Source: Rhodospirillales bacterium
GTDB taxonomy: Bacteria > Pseudomonadota > Alphaproteobacteria > Rhodospirillales > Casp-alpha2
Reading direction: 5' to 3'
Length of the DNA: 13,039 nucleotides
Assembly (NCBI GenBank): GCA_028282185.1
Contig: JANQIJ010000253.1
Coordinates: 1 to 13,039, forward strand
Numbering within the stretch: the stretch's first letter is position 1; the number at the start of each line of letters is the position of its first letter. Positions 1-7,124 of this stretch are shown piece by piece. Both the position numbers and the translations under genes were made by a program. The notes beneath the pieces were generated by a model. The model saw only the letters and a list, made by a program, of their open reading frames with translations. It was not told the origin of the DNA and did no database searches.

Positions 1-846
1 CGGGCGCGAGACCCCTCCGGCGCCGGGAACCCCGCCGGCGGCCCGCCGGCGCTTGCCGACGGTCCAGGCGAGCGCCGCCTCGACCGGCGTTGTGGTCTCG
101 TCGATGTCGTCGCCGTAGAGGCAGAGCCCCGCTTCGAGCCGAAGCGAATCCCTGGCCCCCAGGCCGATCGGCGCGACCGTGTCCTCGGCCAGAAGCCGGC
201 GGGCAAGGTCTTCGGCCCTGGCGGCCGGCAGGGATATCTCATAGCCGTCCTCGCCGGTGTAGCCGGACCGGGTGGCGAAACAGGGGATGTCGCAGATGGT
301 CAGATCGGCACCGGTCATGAACATCATGTCGCCGGCGGCGGGCGCCAGGCAGGTCAGAACCTCGGCCGCCTTGGGTCCTTGCAACGCGAGCAATGCCCGG
401 TCTTCCAGGATCTCGAGCTCGATGCCTGGAAGACGCGCCCGAAGATGGGCAAAGTCCGCCTCCTTGCAGGCCGCGTTGACGACCAGGAACAGATGATCGC
501 CGCATTGCGTGACCATCAGGTCGTCCAAGATTCCGCCCGCATCGTTGGTCAACAAGGTGTAGCGCATGGCGCCGGGGGCGAGGTTTTGAATATCACCGGG
601 CACCAGGGTCTCCAGCGCCCGGGCGGCGTCATCGCCGACGAGCCGCGCCTGGCCCATATGCGAGACATCGAACAGGCCGGCGCCGGCGCGGGCCTGCAGG
701 TGCTCCTTGAGCACGCCCAAGGGATACTGCACCGGCATGGCATAGCCGGCGAAGGGCACCATCTTGGCGCCAAGTTCGCGATGCAGACCGTCCAACGCTG
801 TGGCCTTCAGGCCCTGGTCGGCCGGGTCTTGCTTTGCTTCGGGCAC
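1..846 (-). CDS. gcvT: Aminomethyltransferase, glycine cleavage system T protein (C-terminal part beyond left edge)
   Basis: The T protein takes the aminomethyl group from lipoylated H protein, releases ammonia and passes the one-carbon unit to tetrahydrofolate, in the cytoplasm. 282 codons are visible without a stop; full-length family members have about 360-380 residues, so the C-terminal quarter is outside the window. Family-typical stretches read in order: LHRELGAKMVPFAGYAMPVQYP near residues 21-42, AGLFDVSHMGQ around 55-66, a RYTLLTNDAGGILDDLMV stretch, ALQGPKA, SGYTGEDGYEI and LGARDSLRLEAGLCLYGDD, the last being a substrate/folate-pocket region. I chose the GTG at 846 because an AGAAGGAAG ribosome site lies about 6 bases upstream and the protein then begins about 20 residues before the conserved LHRELG. 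A GTG at 930, in frame and 28 codons longer, is the alternative; its extra residues do not look like the family. A tandem glycine riboswitch and a promoter precede it. Identity is firm; the start is less so. Confidence 0.95.
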   Translation of the reverse strand, partial: MPEAKQDPADQGLKATALDGLHRELGAKMVPFAGYAMPVQYPLGVLKEHLQARAGAGLFDVSHMGQARLVGDDAARALETLVPGDIQNLAPGAMRYTLLTNDAGGILDDLMVTQCGDHLFLVVNAACKEADFAHLRARLPGIELEILEDRALLALQGPKAAEVLTCLAPAAGDMMFMTGADLTICDIPCFATRSGYTGEDGYEISLPAARAEDLARRLLAEDTVAPIGLGARDSLRLEAGLCLYGDDIDETTTPVEAALAWTVGKRRRAAGGVPGAGGVSRP

Positions 847-940
847 GCCGTGCTTCCTTCTGTTTCCTTGCGATCCGCCGAGTCCGGGAAGACCACGGCG
901 GGCCAGGGCGTCCTGGAGACTCGTGGTCACCGGAACGCCC

Positions 941-1160
941 CCTCTGTCCTAGAACCTGAAAGAATCACCGGCGGCGGGGTTCCGCGGGAACGGGTCCGGC
1001 CAGCTTACATCTTCGGTGGAGCCGGCGATCCCATGAAGGAACGCCTCGCCGGCCCACTTTCCAGAGCCTCATCCCGCTGCGGTCCGGGTGCCTGAGAGTT
1101 TCCGGGGCGGTTGCTCCTTCGGCGTCGACCGCGCCATGACGGGTGGCCGAACTCTCCCAC
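941..1160 (-). promoter_or_regulatory. Tandem glycine riboswitch (two aptamers) upstream of gcvT
   Basis: Read on the minus strand, aptamer 1 (about 1160-1083) opens with GTGGGAGAGTT, carries the conserved GCCGAAGGAGCAA core at about 1123-1111, and closes with GGAAACTCTCAGGCA, so GAGAGTT pairs with AACTCTC to form P1. After a short purine-rich linker, aptamer 2 (about 1067-941) opens with CTCTGGAAAG, has a diverged core CACCGAAGATGTAAGC near 1018-1003, and closes with CTTTCAGGTTCTAGGACAGAG, where GAAAG pairs with CTTTC and CTCTG with CAGAG. This is the tandem arrangement known for glycine riboswitches, in which glycine normally switches on the cleavage-system genes. The location directly before gcvT agrees. 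The expression platform is not obvious: no terminator is seen, but an AGAGGGGG sequence at the end of the second P1 could act as a ribosome site for the GTG at 930. Confidence 0.92.
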
Positions 1161-1185
1161 AGCGCTCAACTGAGGATATCGATGC

Positions 1186-1213
1186 ATTCTATCGCTTGAT
1201 AGGACGGGGTCAA
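1186..1213 (-). promoter_or_regulatory. Sigma-70-type promoter of the gcvT riboswitch transcript
   Basis: On the minus strand a TTGACC -35 hexamer (1213-1208) and a TAGAAT -10 hexamer (1191-1186) are separated by 16 bases. Each matches five of six consensus positions. Transcription would start near 1179, about 20 bases before the first riboswitch aptamer, which is the expected geometry. This is the best-looking promoter in the window. Confidence 0.75.
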
Positions 1214-1281
1214 CCGAGGGAAGGGCGCGGCCGCCCGAAAAACCGATCGCCGTCCAGGTCCACTGGCCAAGTCGCCCCGCG

Positions 1282-1872
1282 TCAAAGGCGCGGGCGCCGG
1301 TCGCGGCGGTTCATTTCCAACTGTTCGCGATTGATGACCAAGCCGACCAGGATGCGATAGCTCTGTCCCGATTGACCCGACCTGATCGGGATTTCCAGGA
1401 CAACCGGTTCGCCGCGGGCGGCCCGCCGGGTTTCGTTTTCACGGAACCCGACGGTTCCCGAAAAGGCCTCTCGATACAACACCTTGTCGGCGAGGTCCGT
1501 GACCGACACGAAGAATTGGAAAGGCACCTGTCGGGACCTGTTCGCCGGCCCGCGTGACACGGTGAAATCGGTGGAAACGGTGGCTTCCACGGTTCCTGAA
1601 AGGGTGTCGCGATTGATGTCCGAATCACAGGTTACGCCCACCCAGTCCATGGTGATTTCGCTGTCGATGTCGGTGATATCACGGCCCGGACCGGGGCGAT
1701 AGGCGAGGCGGCGCGATGCGTCGGCGATGATGTTCGCCGACGGGCACGACACCCGAATCGCACCTTGAAACGTATCTCCCAGGGTGTTGGTCAGGGTGTC
1801 GCAACCGGCGACCAGACCGATGGCCATGACGAGCGCGATCAGCCGACCGCAGGATGCGCCGCAAACACTCAT
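1282..1872 (-). CDS. Small putative lipoprotein, function unknown
   Basis: This 196-residue protein is not one I recognise. Its N-terminus is a lipoprotein signal: a positively charged start (MSVCGASCGR), a hydrophobic run at residues 11-22, and a lipobox LVAG-C with the lipidated cysteine at 24. Asp follows at +2, which in the classical Lol rule favours retention in the inner membrane facing the periplasm. The mature part has only two further cysteines (in SCPSAN and VTCDSD), which could form a disulfide. It contains segments rich in Thr, Ser and Val (e.g. SGTVEATVSTDFTVSRG, PFQFFVSVTD) suggestive of beta structure, and ends in a basic tail, NRRDRRPRL. The ATG at 1872 is preferred over an upstream extension because it places the signal at the very N-terminus; no clear ribosome site is seen. 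It lies 46 bases from the CDGSH gene on the same strand and could be co-transcribed with it, without an obvious functional link. Confidence 0.75.
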   Translation of the reverse strand: MSVCGASCGRLIALVMAIGLVAGCDTLTNTLGDTFQGAIRVSCPSANIIADASRRLAYRPGPGRDITDIDSEITMDWVGVTCDSDINRDTLSGTVEATVSTDFTVSRGPANRSRQVPFQFFVSVTDLADKVLYREAFSGTVGFRENETRRAARGEPVVLEIPIRSGQSGQSYRILVGLVINREQLEMNRRDRRPRL

Positions 1873-1918
1873 GATGTTCGTCTGGGGATAATCACCGATT
1901 GTCGCTAACCGACCGCCG

Positions 1919-2158
1919 TCACAGGTCGTTATGGCTGCCGTCGCAGAACGGCTGTGTCTTGGTCGCCTTGCAGCCACACATATAGACGGTTTCGGTCTTT
2001 TCCGCGGTGAACATCATGGGCGTGATGCCGCAATCACCATGGCTGCCGTCGCAAAGCGGTTGGTTTGCACTGCGTCCGCAGGCGCACCAGGCGTATTTTT
2101 TTCCGGCTTCGACATTGAAGGCATAGGGTTCTTTCTGGGCGCAAACCGCGTCGATCAT
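1919..2158 (-). CDS. Two-motif CDGSH iron-sulfur domain protein
   Basis: A 79-residue protein with two CDGSH iron-sulfur motifs. The first is CACGRSANQPLCDGSH, with likely cluster ligands C25, C27, C36 and H40. The second is CGCKATKTQPFCDGSH, with C61, C63, C72 and H76. In the mitoNEET/CISD family each motif binds a [2Fe-2S] cluster through three cysteines and one histidine. Single-chain proteins with two motifs, like this one, are the MiNT-like type, usually soluble in bacteria, with proposed roles in iron, redox or electron transfer but often no defined partner. No signal peptide or membrane segment is present, so it is probably cytoplasmic. The ATG at 2158 is supported by an AGGAG ribosome site at 2170-2166, seven bases upstream. 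The gene runs in the same direction as the lipoprotein that follows it. Confidence 0.93.
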   Translation of the reverse strand: MIDAVCAQKEPYAFNVEAGKKYAWCACGRSANQPLCDGSHGDCGITPMMFTAEKTETVYMCGCKATKTQPFCDGSHNDL

Positions 2159-2340
2159 GGGGGGTCTCCTGCTTGGTCGGCCGGTCGATTTCAGTGGTTG
2201 GGAGCAATCTAGAGCACTTTCCGGCCAATTGGAATCAACTGCGATGTGCGGTTCTTCCGTTTCGTGCGATGGGGGGCGACGACGATCAGGCCGTCCATGC
2301 CCGGCCGAAGGCGGTGACGCCAGCGGCTGGCGAGACCGGG

Positions 2341-4221
2341 TCATGGATCATCGTTCGATCCCGGCGCCAGGCCCTCAGTCGCCTGCGCCGTTGCCCGCGC
2401 GACCAGGTCGATCAGGGTTTGTGACATTTTGGCGAGCGACCGGGCGCGGCCCCAGGCGTTGTCGATCCGGCGGGCTTCGGCCATGCCTCGAGCGAACGCC
2501 CGCCAGGCCTGATCGGCTTCGCCGGCGCGGGCATGCATGGTCGCGATGTCGCCGTGGACCCAGACGCGGCTGACGGCGCTGGGGGCCGCCTGCGCTGCGT
2601 CGATGGCCAGCTTTTCCGTCTTGGAGACTTCCGTCTGGTCGACCTTGCTGCGCCGCTGCCAGGCGGCAATCTCGAACAACACCTGGGCGCGCAACCGCAG
2701 ATCCTTGATGCCGGTGGTCGCCTGTCGGGCGCGGGCGAAGCGGTCGGTTAGAACCGGCAGGGCAGCGCCTTCGACCCGCGCCATGTCGCTTAAGGCCAGG
2801 ACCAGACGGCTGATCGCATAGGAGCGGGCAAAGGGCAGGGTGACGGATTCCGCATCGGCGAACGCGGTGTCGATGATCCGGTCCGCGGTGGCGATGTCGC
2901 CGTCCTTGGCCGTGGCGGCGGCGACTTCGCCCAGGACCAGGACGCGATATCGGGCGGGCTCGATTTGATCGGCCAATTCACGGGCTTTGATCAAGTCGCC
3001 GGCGCGGATCGAGGCGCGGGCGGCGGCGATCAGCACCGCCGCGCGGTCCGAGGGTCGCGTCACCTGGTCGGTCAGGCCAAGCGCCGCTTCGGGTTGGTCC
3101 AGCTTGGCCAACGCCCCAGCGATCTGGCGCCAGGCGGTCGGTTTGGCGTTGTGCCGGACCCGGTCCTCGGCGGTTGCCCAGGCAAGATCCATGGCCGCTT
3201 CGGCGTTGTCCGGGTCGCCGGATTGGTAGAGCGTGACCGCGGCCTGAGTCGCAAAGGTGACCCGGTCGGCCGGCGCCCGCAGGTGGCGGGCCATGGAAAA
3301 CAACAACGCGGCGGTATCCTGGGCCGCCTGCAAGTAGCCATGGCGGGCCTGGGTGCGGGCGATTTCCGAAAGCGCCTGGACCTGGGTGCGTGATTCGGGA
3401 ATGATTTCGGCGGCGGCCAGGGCATCTTCTTCGCGCCCGGCGCGGGCCTGGGCCGCGGCGATTTCGCGCAGCGCAACCATCATCAGGCGCGGGTCCTGAA
3501 TGCGCCGCGTCGTCTCCATCGCCAGTTGCATCAAACCGGCCCTGGCCTGGGCGCTGAGGATTTCGCCCATGGCCCAGTCGCGCAAATCCCGTTTGGCGAC
3601 GGCCTTGGCGCTTTCATAGGCCTCGGCCAACAGGCAGCGGACCGTCGGCCGATCAAGACACTTGCTGGCGTCACGGGCGGCGTCCGCCGGCGCCACGGTT
3701 TGGTCGTTCAGAAGATCGCGGGTCGCGGGATGGCTCAGCAGGGCTTCGCGGGCGGCGTCTATCGCCTTTTCCCGAGACCGGTCAAGATCACGCAACAATC
3801 GGGTGACGCGAACGCTGCGTTCCAGATGGTCCAGCAAGGGTTGACTGACCTGCCCGGTGATCTTGAGACCCGCTTGCCGTTCATACAAGCGGATCGCTGC
3901 CTCCAGGTTGTTGTTCGGCCGGCCGTCCACGGGACCCTTGTAGATGCCGAGTTTGGCCAGCGCCGCTTGTGCCGCCTCGACCATCCGATTATCGACGGCG
4001 GGACCTTGCCTGCCGAACGGGACGATCGGGGATTCGCCGCGGGCCGCCCGGGCATCGGATGGCCAGCCCAAGGTCGTCGTCAAGCCTGCCCCGACGATAA
4101 TCGTCAGGGCCGTCAGCGCCGATGCCATCATCGTGCGGATCGCCAAGGTGCGTTTCTTGTGCCGTCCTTGATCGGGGTCGAGGTCTTGCATTCGTTGGCC
4201 CATGCCTGTTCGTTCACTCAT
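2341..4221 (-). CDS. Membrane-anchored protein with peptidoglycan-binding domain and long helical (TPR-like) repeats
   Basis: A 626-residue protein of unknown function. Residues 1-30 are polar and end in the basic stretch HKKRTLAIR; residues 31-51 form one hydrophobic segment, followed by an ARA-A site that might be cleaved. This implies a signal anchor or signal peptide with the rest in the periplasm. Residues about 77-133 read like a PG_binding_1 domain (AAQAALAKLGIYKGPVDG, then EAAIRLYERQAGLKITGQVSQPLL), known for contact with cell wall peptidoglycan. From about 190 to 600 the chain is almost all amphipathic alanine- and arginine-rich helices with a recurring pattern (e.g. ALREIAAAQARAGREEDAL, ALSEIARTQARHGYLQAA, VLIAAARASIRAGDLIKA), resembling TPR/Sel1-like repeats that hold partner proteins. 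I took the ATG at 4221; TTG 4233 and ATGs at 4203 and 4191 are alternatives, none with a strong ribosome site. No catalytic motif is visible. Confidence 0.85.
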   Translation of the reverse strand: MSERTGMGQRMQDLDPDQGRHKKRTLAIRTMMASALTALTIIVGAGLTTTLGWPSDARAARGESPIVPFGRQGPAVDNRMVEAAQAALAKLGIYKGPVDGRPNNNLEAAIRLYERQAGLKITGQVSQPLLDHLERSVRVTRLLRDLDRSREKAIDAAREALLSHPATRDLLNDQTVAPADAARDASKCLDRPTVRCLLAEAYESAKAVAKRDLRDWAMGEILSAQARAGLMQLAMETTRRIQDPRLMMVALREIAAAQARAGREEDALAAAEIIPESRTQVQALSEIARTQARHGYLQAAQDTAALLFSMARHLRAPADRVTFATQAAVTLYQSGDPDNAEAAMDLAWATAEDRVRHNAKPTAWRQIAGALAKLDQPEAALGLTDQVTRPSDRAAVLIAAARASIRAGDLIKARELADQIEPARYRVLVLGEVAAATAKDGDIATADRIIDTAFADAESVTLPFARSYAISRLVLALSDMARVEGAALPVLTDRFARARQATTGIKDLRLRAQVLFEIAAWQRRSKVDQTEVSKTEKLAIDAAQAAPSAVSRVWVHGDIATMHARAGEADQAWRAFARGMAEARRIDNAWGRARSLAKMSQTLIDLVARATAQATEGLAPGSNDDP

Positions 4222-4370
4222 CGCCGCTGCCAATCGCAGGCCTGTTCAGATGGCGGGGGCCCTGGCCTCGCCTCATGATTTGCTGTTTTATGAGGTGCGG
4301 ATGCGCCTCCTTGGACGGCGCGCCCGACCATTTGTTAAAGACATAGCGGTTCGCCTTTTGAACGCCTAAT

Positions 4371-4376
4371 TATAAT
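4371..4376 (+). promoter_or_regulatory. Possible -10 element for thrB-rnhA
   Basis: A perfect TATAAT lies 19 bases before the thrB start, in an AT-richer patch (about 4331-4380) within GC-rich DNA. No good -35 hexamer is found at 16-18 bases; the best nearby is TTCGCC at 4350-4355, with a 15-base gap. If used, the leader would be only about 13 bases, which fits the lack of a clear ribosome site before the ATG. Confidence 0.35.
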
Positions 4377-4395
4377 CGCACCTGGGTACTTTCGA

Positions 4396-5361
4396 ATGGC
4401 GGTTTATACCGAAATTTCGGACGAGGAATTGGTCGACTTCATGGCGGCCTACGATTTGGGCACCGTGCTGTCGTGCAAGGGCATCGCCGAAGGCATCGAA
4501 AACACCAACTACCTGCTGACCATGACCTCCGGAGCCTACATCCTGACGCTCTACGAAAAGCGCGTGGCGCCGTGCGACCTGCCGTTCTTCATGGACCTCA
4601 TGGATCACCTTTCCGCCCGACAGGTTCCCGCCCCGACGCCGCTGCGCTGCCATGACGGCGAGCGTCTCAGGGCGCTTGCCGGACGCCCGGCGGCGGTGAT
4701 TTCGTTTCTGCCGGGCCTGTGGCCGCGCCGGGTGACGCCCGGGCACTGTCTTGAGGTTGGCAGCGCCCTGGGCCGTTTGCACCTGGTGGGTCAGGATTTC
4801 CCCGGGCATCGCGCCAATGCGCTTGCCATGCCCCATTGGCGGCCGCTGTTGGAAAGCGCCGGGCCCGAAGCCGATCAGATCCGCCCAGGTCTGGTCGCCC
4901 GCCTGGGGCGCAGCCTGGACCGTCTCGAACGCGACTGGCCCGACGACCTGCCCACTGGTGTTATCCATGCCGACCTGTTCCCCGACAACGTGTTTTTTCA
5001 GGCGGGTACGCTCAGCGGCCTGATCGATTTCTATTTCGCCTGCAACGACTTTCTCGCCTATGACCTGGCGGTCTGCCTCAATGCCTGGTGTTTCGAGGTC
5101 GACCTGAGTTTCAATGTGACCAAGGCCCGCCGATTGATCGACGGCTACGTCGCCCATCGGCCGTTGAGCGATGCGGAGGTCGCCGCCTTGCCGGTGCTTG
5201 CCAGGGGTGCTGCGATGCGGTTCTTGCTGACCCGCTTGTTCGATTGGCTGAACACCCCGGGCAGCGCCCTGGTGACGCGCAAGGACCCTATGGAATACGA
5301 CGCCCGCCTGCGCTTCCATGAAAAGGTCGAAAACGCCGGCGCCTACGGCCTGGATGCCTGA
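4396..5361 (+). CDS. thrB: Homoserine kinase (ThrB, APH-fold type)
   Basis: ATP-dependent phosphorylation of L-homoserine to O-phospho-L-homoserine, the step before threonine synthase, in the cytoplasm. The 321-residue length and sequence match the alphaproteobacterial/pseudomonad homoserine kinase of the aminoglycoside phosphotransferase fold rather than the GHMP-type enzyme of enterobacteria. Visible family features are the N-terminal YTEISDEEL, the glycine-containing nucleotide strand GIAEGIENTNYLL at 29-41 with YILTLYEKR at 48-56 supplying the ATP-contact lysine, the catalytic loop HADLFPDN at 191-198 (base D193, N198), and the metal-binding IDF at 210-212 (D211). The ATG at 4396 gives the normal family N-terminus although no strong Shine-Dalgarno is present. 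rnhA begins 36 bases after the stop and is probably co-transcribed, an order common in alphaproteobacteria. There, ispH commonly precedes thrB; here it does not. Confidence 0.96.
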   Translation: MAVYTEISDEELVDFMAAYDLGTVLSCKGIAEGIENTNYLLTMTSGAYILTLYEKRVAPCDLPFFMDLMDHLSARQVPAPTPLRCHDGERLRALAGRPAAVISFLPGLWPRRVTPGHCLEVGSALGRLHLVGQDFPGHRANALAMPHWRPLLESAGPEADQIRPGLVARLGRSLDRLERDWPDDLPTGVIHADLFPDNVFFQAGTLSGLIDFYFACNDFLAYDLAVCLNAWCFEVDLSFNVTKARRLIDGYVAHRPLSDAEVAALPVLARGAAMRFLLTRLFDWLNTPGSALVTRKDPMEYDARLRFHEKVENAGAYGLDA

Positions 5362-5397
5362 GCGCGGATCGGTAAAGATAAGGTGGCGGGGCGAAGC

Positions 5398-5862
5398 ATG
5401 ACGACGAACGGCGATCACGGCCAAGGGGGCGGCGCGGTGGAAATTTTCACCGATGGCGCCTGTTCCGGCAATCCGGGGCCCGGCGGTTGGGGCGTGGTTC
5501 TGCGCTGGCGCGGCCATGAGAAGGAGTTGTCCGGCGGCACGCCGGAAACGACCAACAATCGCATGGAACTGATGGCGGCGATCAGCGGCCTGGAAGTCCT
5601 GACGCGGCCCAGCGCCGTGCGTCTGGTGACCGACAGCACTTATGTGAAGGACGGCATCACCAAGTGGATTCATGGCTGGAAACGCAACGGCTGGAAGACC
5701 GCGGCGAAGAAGCCGGTGAAGAACGAGGACCTGTGGCGGCGTTTGGATGCGGCGCTTGCCGGTCACGAGGTGGCCTGGGAATGGGTCAAGGGCCACGCCG
5801 GCCATCCGGAAAACGAACGCGCCGACGCGTTGGCGCGGGCCGCCATTCCGGGGCTCGACTAA
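5398..5862 (+). CDS. rnhA: Ribonuclease HI
   Basis: Endonuclease that cuts the RNA strand of RNA-DNA hybrids, removing R-loops and primers; cytoplasmic. It has 154 residues, the usual size for bacterial RNase HI. All catalytic residues are present: D19 in FTDGACSGNPGPGGWG, E57 in NNRMELMA, D79 in VTDSTYV and D143 in NERADALA. The H133 of KGHAGHPENER corresponds to the mobile catalytic histidine. The basic handle region KWIHGWKRNGWKTAAKKPVKN at about 89-109 is also intact. The ATG at 5398 was preferred over an in-frame GTG at 5383 because it has purine-rich GGCGGGGCGAAGC before it, whereas the GTG has its possible AAGG directly adjacent. It follows thrB and overlaps the stop codon of the opposing aminotransferase gene by 4 bases. 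Confidence 0.97.
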   Translation: MTTNGDHGQGGGAVEIFTDGACSGNPGPGGWGVVLRWRGHEKELSGGTPETTNNRMELMAAISGLEVLTRPSAVRLVTDSTYVKDGITKWIHGWKRNGWKTAAKKPVKNEDLWRRLDAALAGHEVAWEWVKGHAGHPENERADALARAAIPGLD

Positions 5863-6980
5863 TCCGCCAGGGTCGCCAGCGCCCGTTCGAACACCCGCGC
5901 GAAGATGCGACGTTCCTCCGGCGTGCCGACGGAGACACGGATACAACGGTCCAAGGGGGGGACGCCCGGCATGCGGACGAACACACCCCGGTCCGCCAGA
6001 TTACGGACCAAGGCCCGCGCCCGGTCGCCGGCGGCGACGTTGCCCTGGCCGACGTCGATCGAGACGAAGTTGGTTGCCGAAGGAACGGCGGCAAGGCCGA
6101 GACGCGTCGCCAAGTCGCAATAGGCCTGGCGTCCCTCGGCGACCGCCCCCACCACCCGCGCGATATGGCCGGTGTCTTGCAGCGAGGCGAGAGCACCGAT
6201 TTGTGCCAATCGATTGACCCCGAAGTGGAGGCGAATTTTGTTCAGGCCTTGAATGAGGCGCTTATGGCCGATGGCATAACCGATCCGCGCGCCGGCCATG
6301 CCATGCGCCTTCGAAAACGTCCGCATGCGGATGACCCGGGGATTCGAGGTGTCGATCGGCGGGCCCGTGGGTTCCGGCGCGAATTCCACGTAGGCTTCGT
6401 CGAGGATCAGCAGTCGGCCATCTGGCACGCGGTCGATCACCTGTTGGACCCGTTCCGCGGGATGCCACGTTCCCATAGGGTTGTCCGGATTGGCGAAAAA
6501 CATCAGCGGTGCGGCGACCTCGGCGGCCTTGTCGAGCAGCGCCTCCGGGTCCTCGTGGTCGTCCCGGTAGGGTACGGCTTCGAGCCGCCCGCCCACGCCG
6601 GCCACGTGATAGTTGAACGTTGGGTAGGCACCCAGCGAGGTGACCACCGGCGTTCCTGGTTGCACGGTCATCTTGATGACGAAGCCGAGAAGCTCGTCGA
6701 TTCCGCAGGCGATGCAGATCTCGTCCATGGTGACGCCATGGACCTCCGCCAAGGCGGCGCGCAGATCGTGGTTCTCCGGGTCGCCGTACCGGTTGACCGT
6801 TTCGACGGCCGCCTGCATCGCCTGAAGCGCCTTCGGAGACAGCCCGAAGGCGCTTTCATTGGCGCCCAGGCGCGCCGAAAACGCGCGCCCGGTCTCGCGT
6901 TCGATGGCTTCCGGGCCGGCGAAGGGCGTGGTTGCCGGCAATTCGGCGACGACCTCGGTGAAAGGGATGTTGTTGCTCAT
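5859..6980 (-). CDS. hisC: Histidinol-phosphate aminotransferase-like PLP enzyme
   Basis: A fold-type I, class I/II PLP aminotransferase of 373 residues, cytoplasmic, most like HisC, which converts imidazole-acetol phosphate and glutamate to L-histidinol phosphate and 2-oxoglutarate. Visible motifs are LGANESAFGLSPKA at 38-51, the tyrosine-containing RYGDPENHDLR at 64-74, the cofactor-contact ANPDNPMGT at 163-171, LDEAYVEF at 193-200 (D194, Y197), and the Schiff-base lysine K224 in TFSKAHGMAGARIGY with R232 for the cofactor phosphate. R in RCIRVSVGT near the C-terminus would bind the substrate. The LNKIRLHFGVN stretch differs from the LNKVRPPFNVN typical of classical HisC, so the enzyme may act on another aromatic or phosphorylated substrate. 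I chose the ATG at 6980 (MSNNIPF) because it fits homologous N-termini; an ATG at 7001 adds 7 residues, and neither has a good ribosome site. It stands alone rather than in a his operon. Confidence 0.85.
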   Translation of the reverse strand: MSNNIPFTEVVAELPATTPFAGPEAIERETGRAFSARLGANESAFGLSPKALQAMQAAVETVNRYGDPENHDLRAALAEVHGVTMDEICIACGIDELLGFVIKMTVQPGTPVVTSLGAYPTFNYHVAGVGGRLEAVPYRDDHEDPEALLDKAAEVAAPLMFFANPDNPMGTWHPAERVQQVIDRVPDGRLLILDEAYVEFAPEPTGPPIDTSNPRVIRMRTFSKAHGMAGARIGYAIGHKRLIQGLNKIRLHFGVNRLAQIGALASLQDTGHIARVVGAVAEGRQAYCDLATRLGLAAVPSATNFVSIDVGQGNVAAGDRARALVRNLADRGVFVRMPGVPPLDRCIRVSVGTPEERRIFARVFERALATLAD

Positions 6981-7124
6981 GCCGCTATGTCGCACGTTCA
7001 TTGTCGGCGGGGCAATGGTTGCGACCGACCCGTCACGGGGGCGACGCCCTGGCGATGACGGTCAGGCGCATGGCGCCCTCGCCCTGGGCGATCCGCCGTG
7101 GCCGGGGCGAGGTGTCCCGGTTCT

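Noticed and set aside
379..1095. 238-residue plus-strand reading frame
   Set aside because: It is antisense to gcvT and the riboswitch, has no recognisable domain, and arises from GC-rich third-position bias.
2318..2332. Hairpin CGCCAG-CGG-CTGGCG downstream of the helical-repeat gene
   Set aside because: Only a 6-bp stem with a 3-base loop and no T-run on either strand; not supportable as a terminator.
4271..4295. Inverted repeat CCTCAT...ATGAGG between the helical-repeat gene and thrB
   Set aside because: Only 6 bp per arm around a 13-base loop; could occur by chance and no regulator is suggested.
4366..5946. 526-residue minus-strand reading frame
   Set aside because: It lies antisense to thrB and rnhA, both firmly identified; its Arg/Gly/His-rich content is typical of a shadow frame.
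5664..7058. 464-residue plus-strand reading frame
   Set aside because: It overlaps the end of rnhA and is antisense to the aminotransferase gene; no protein family character.
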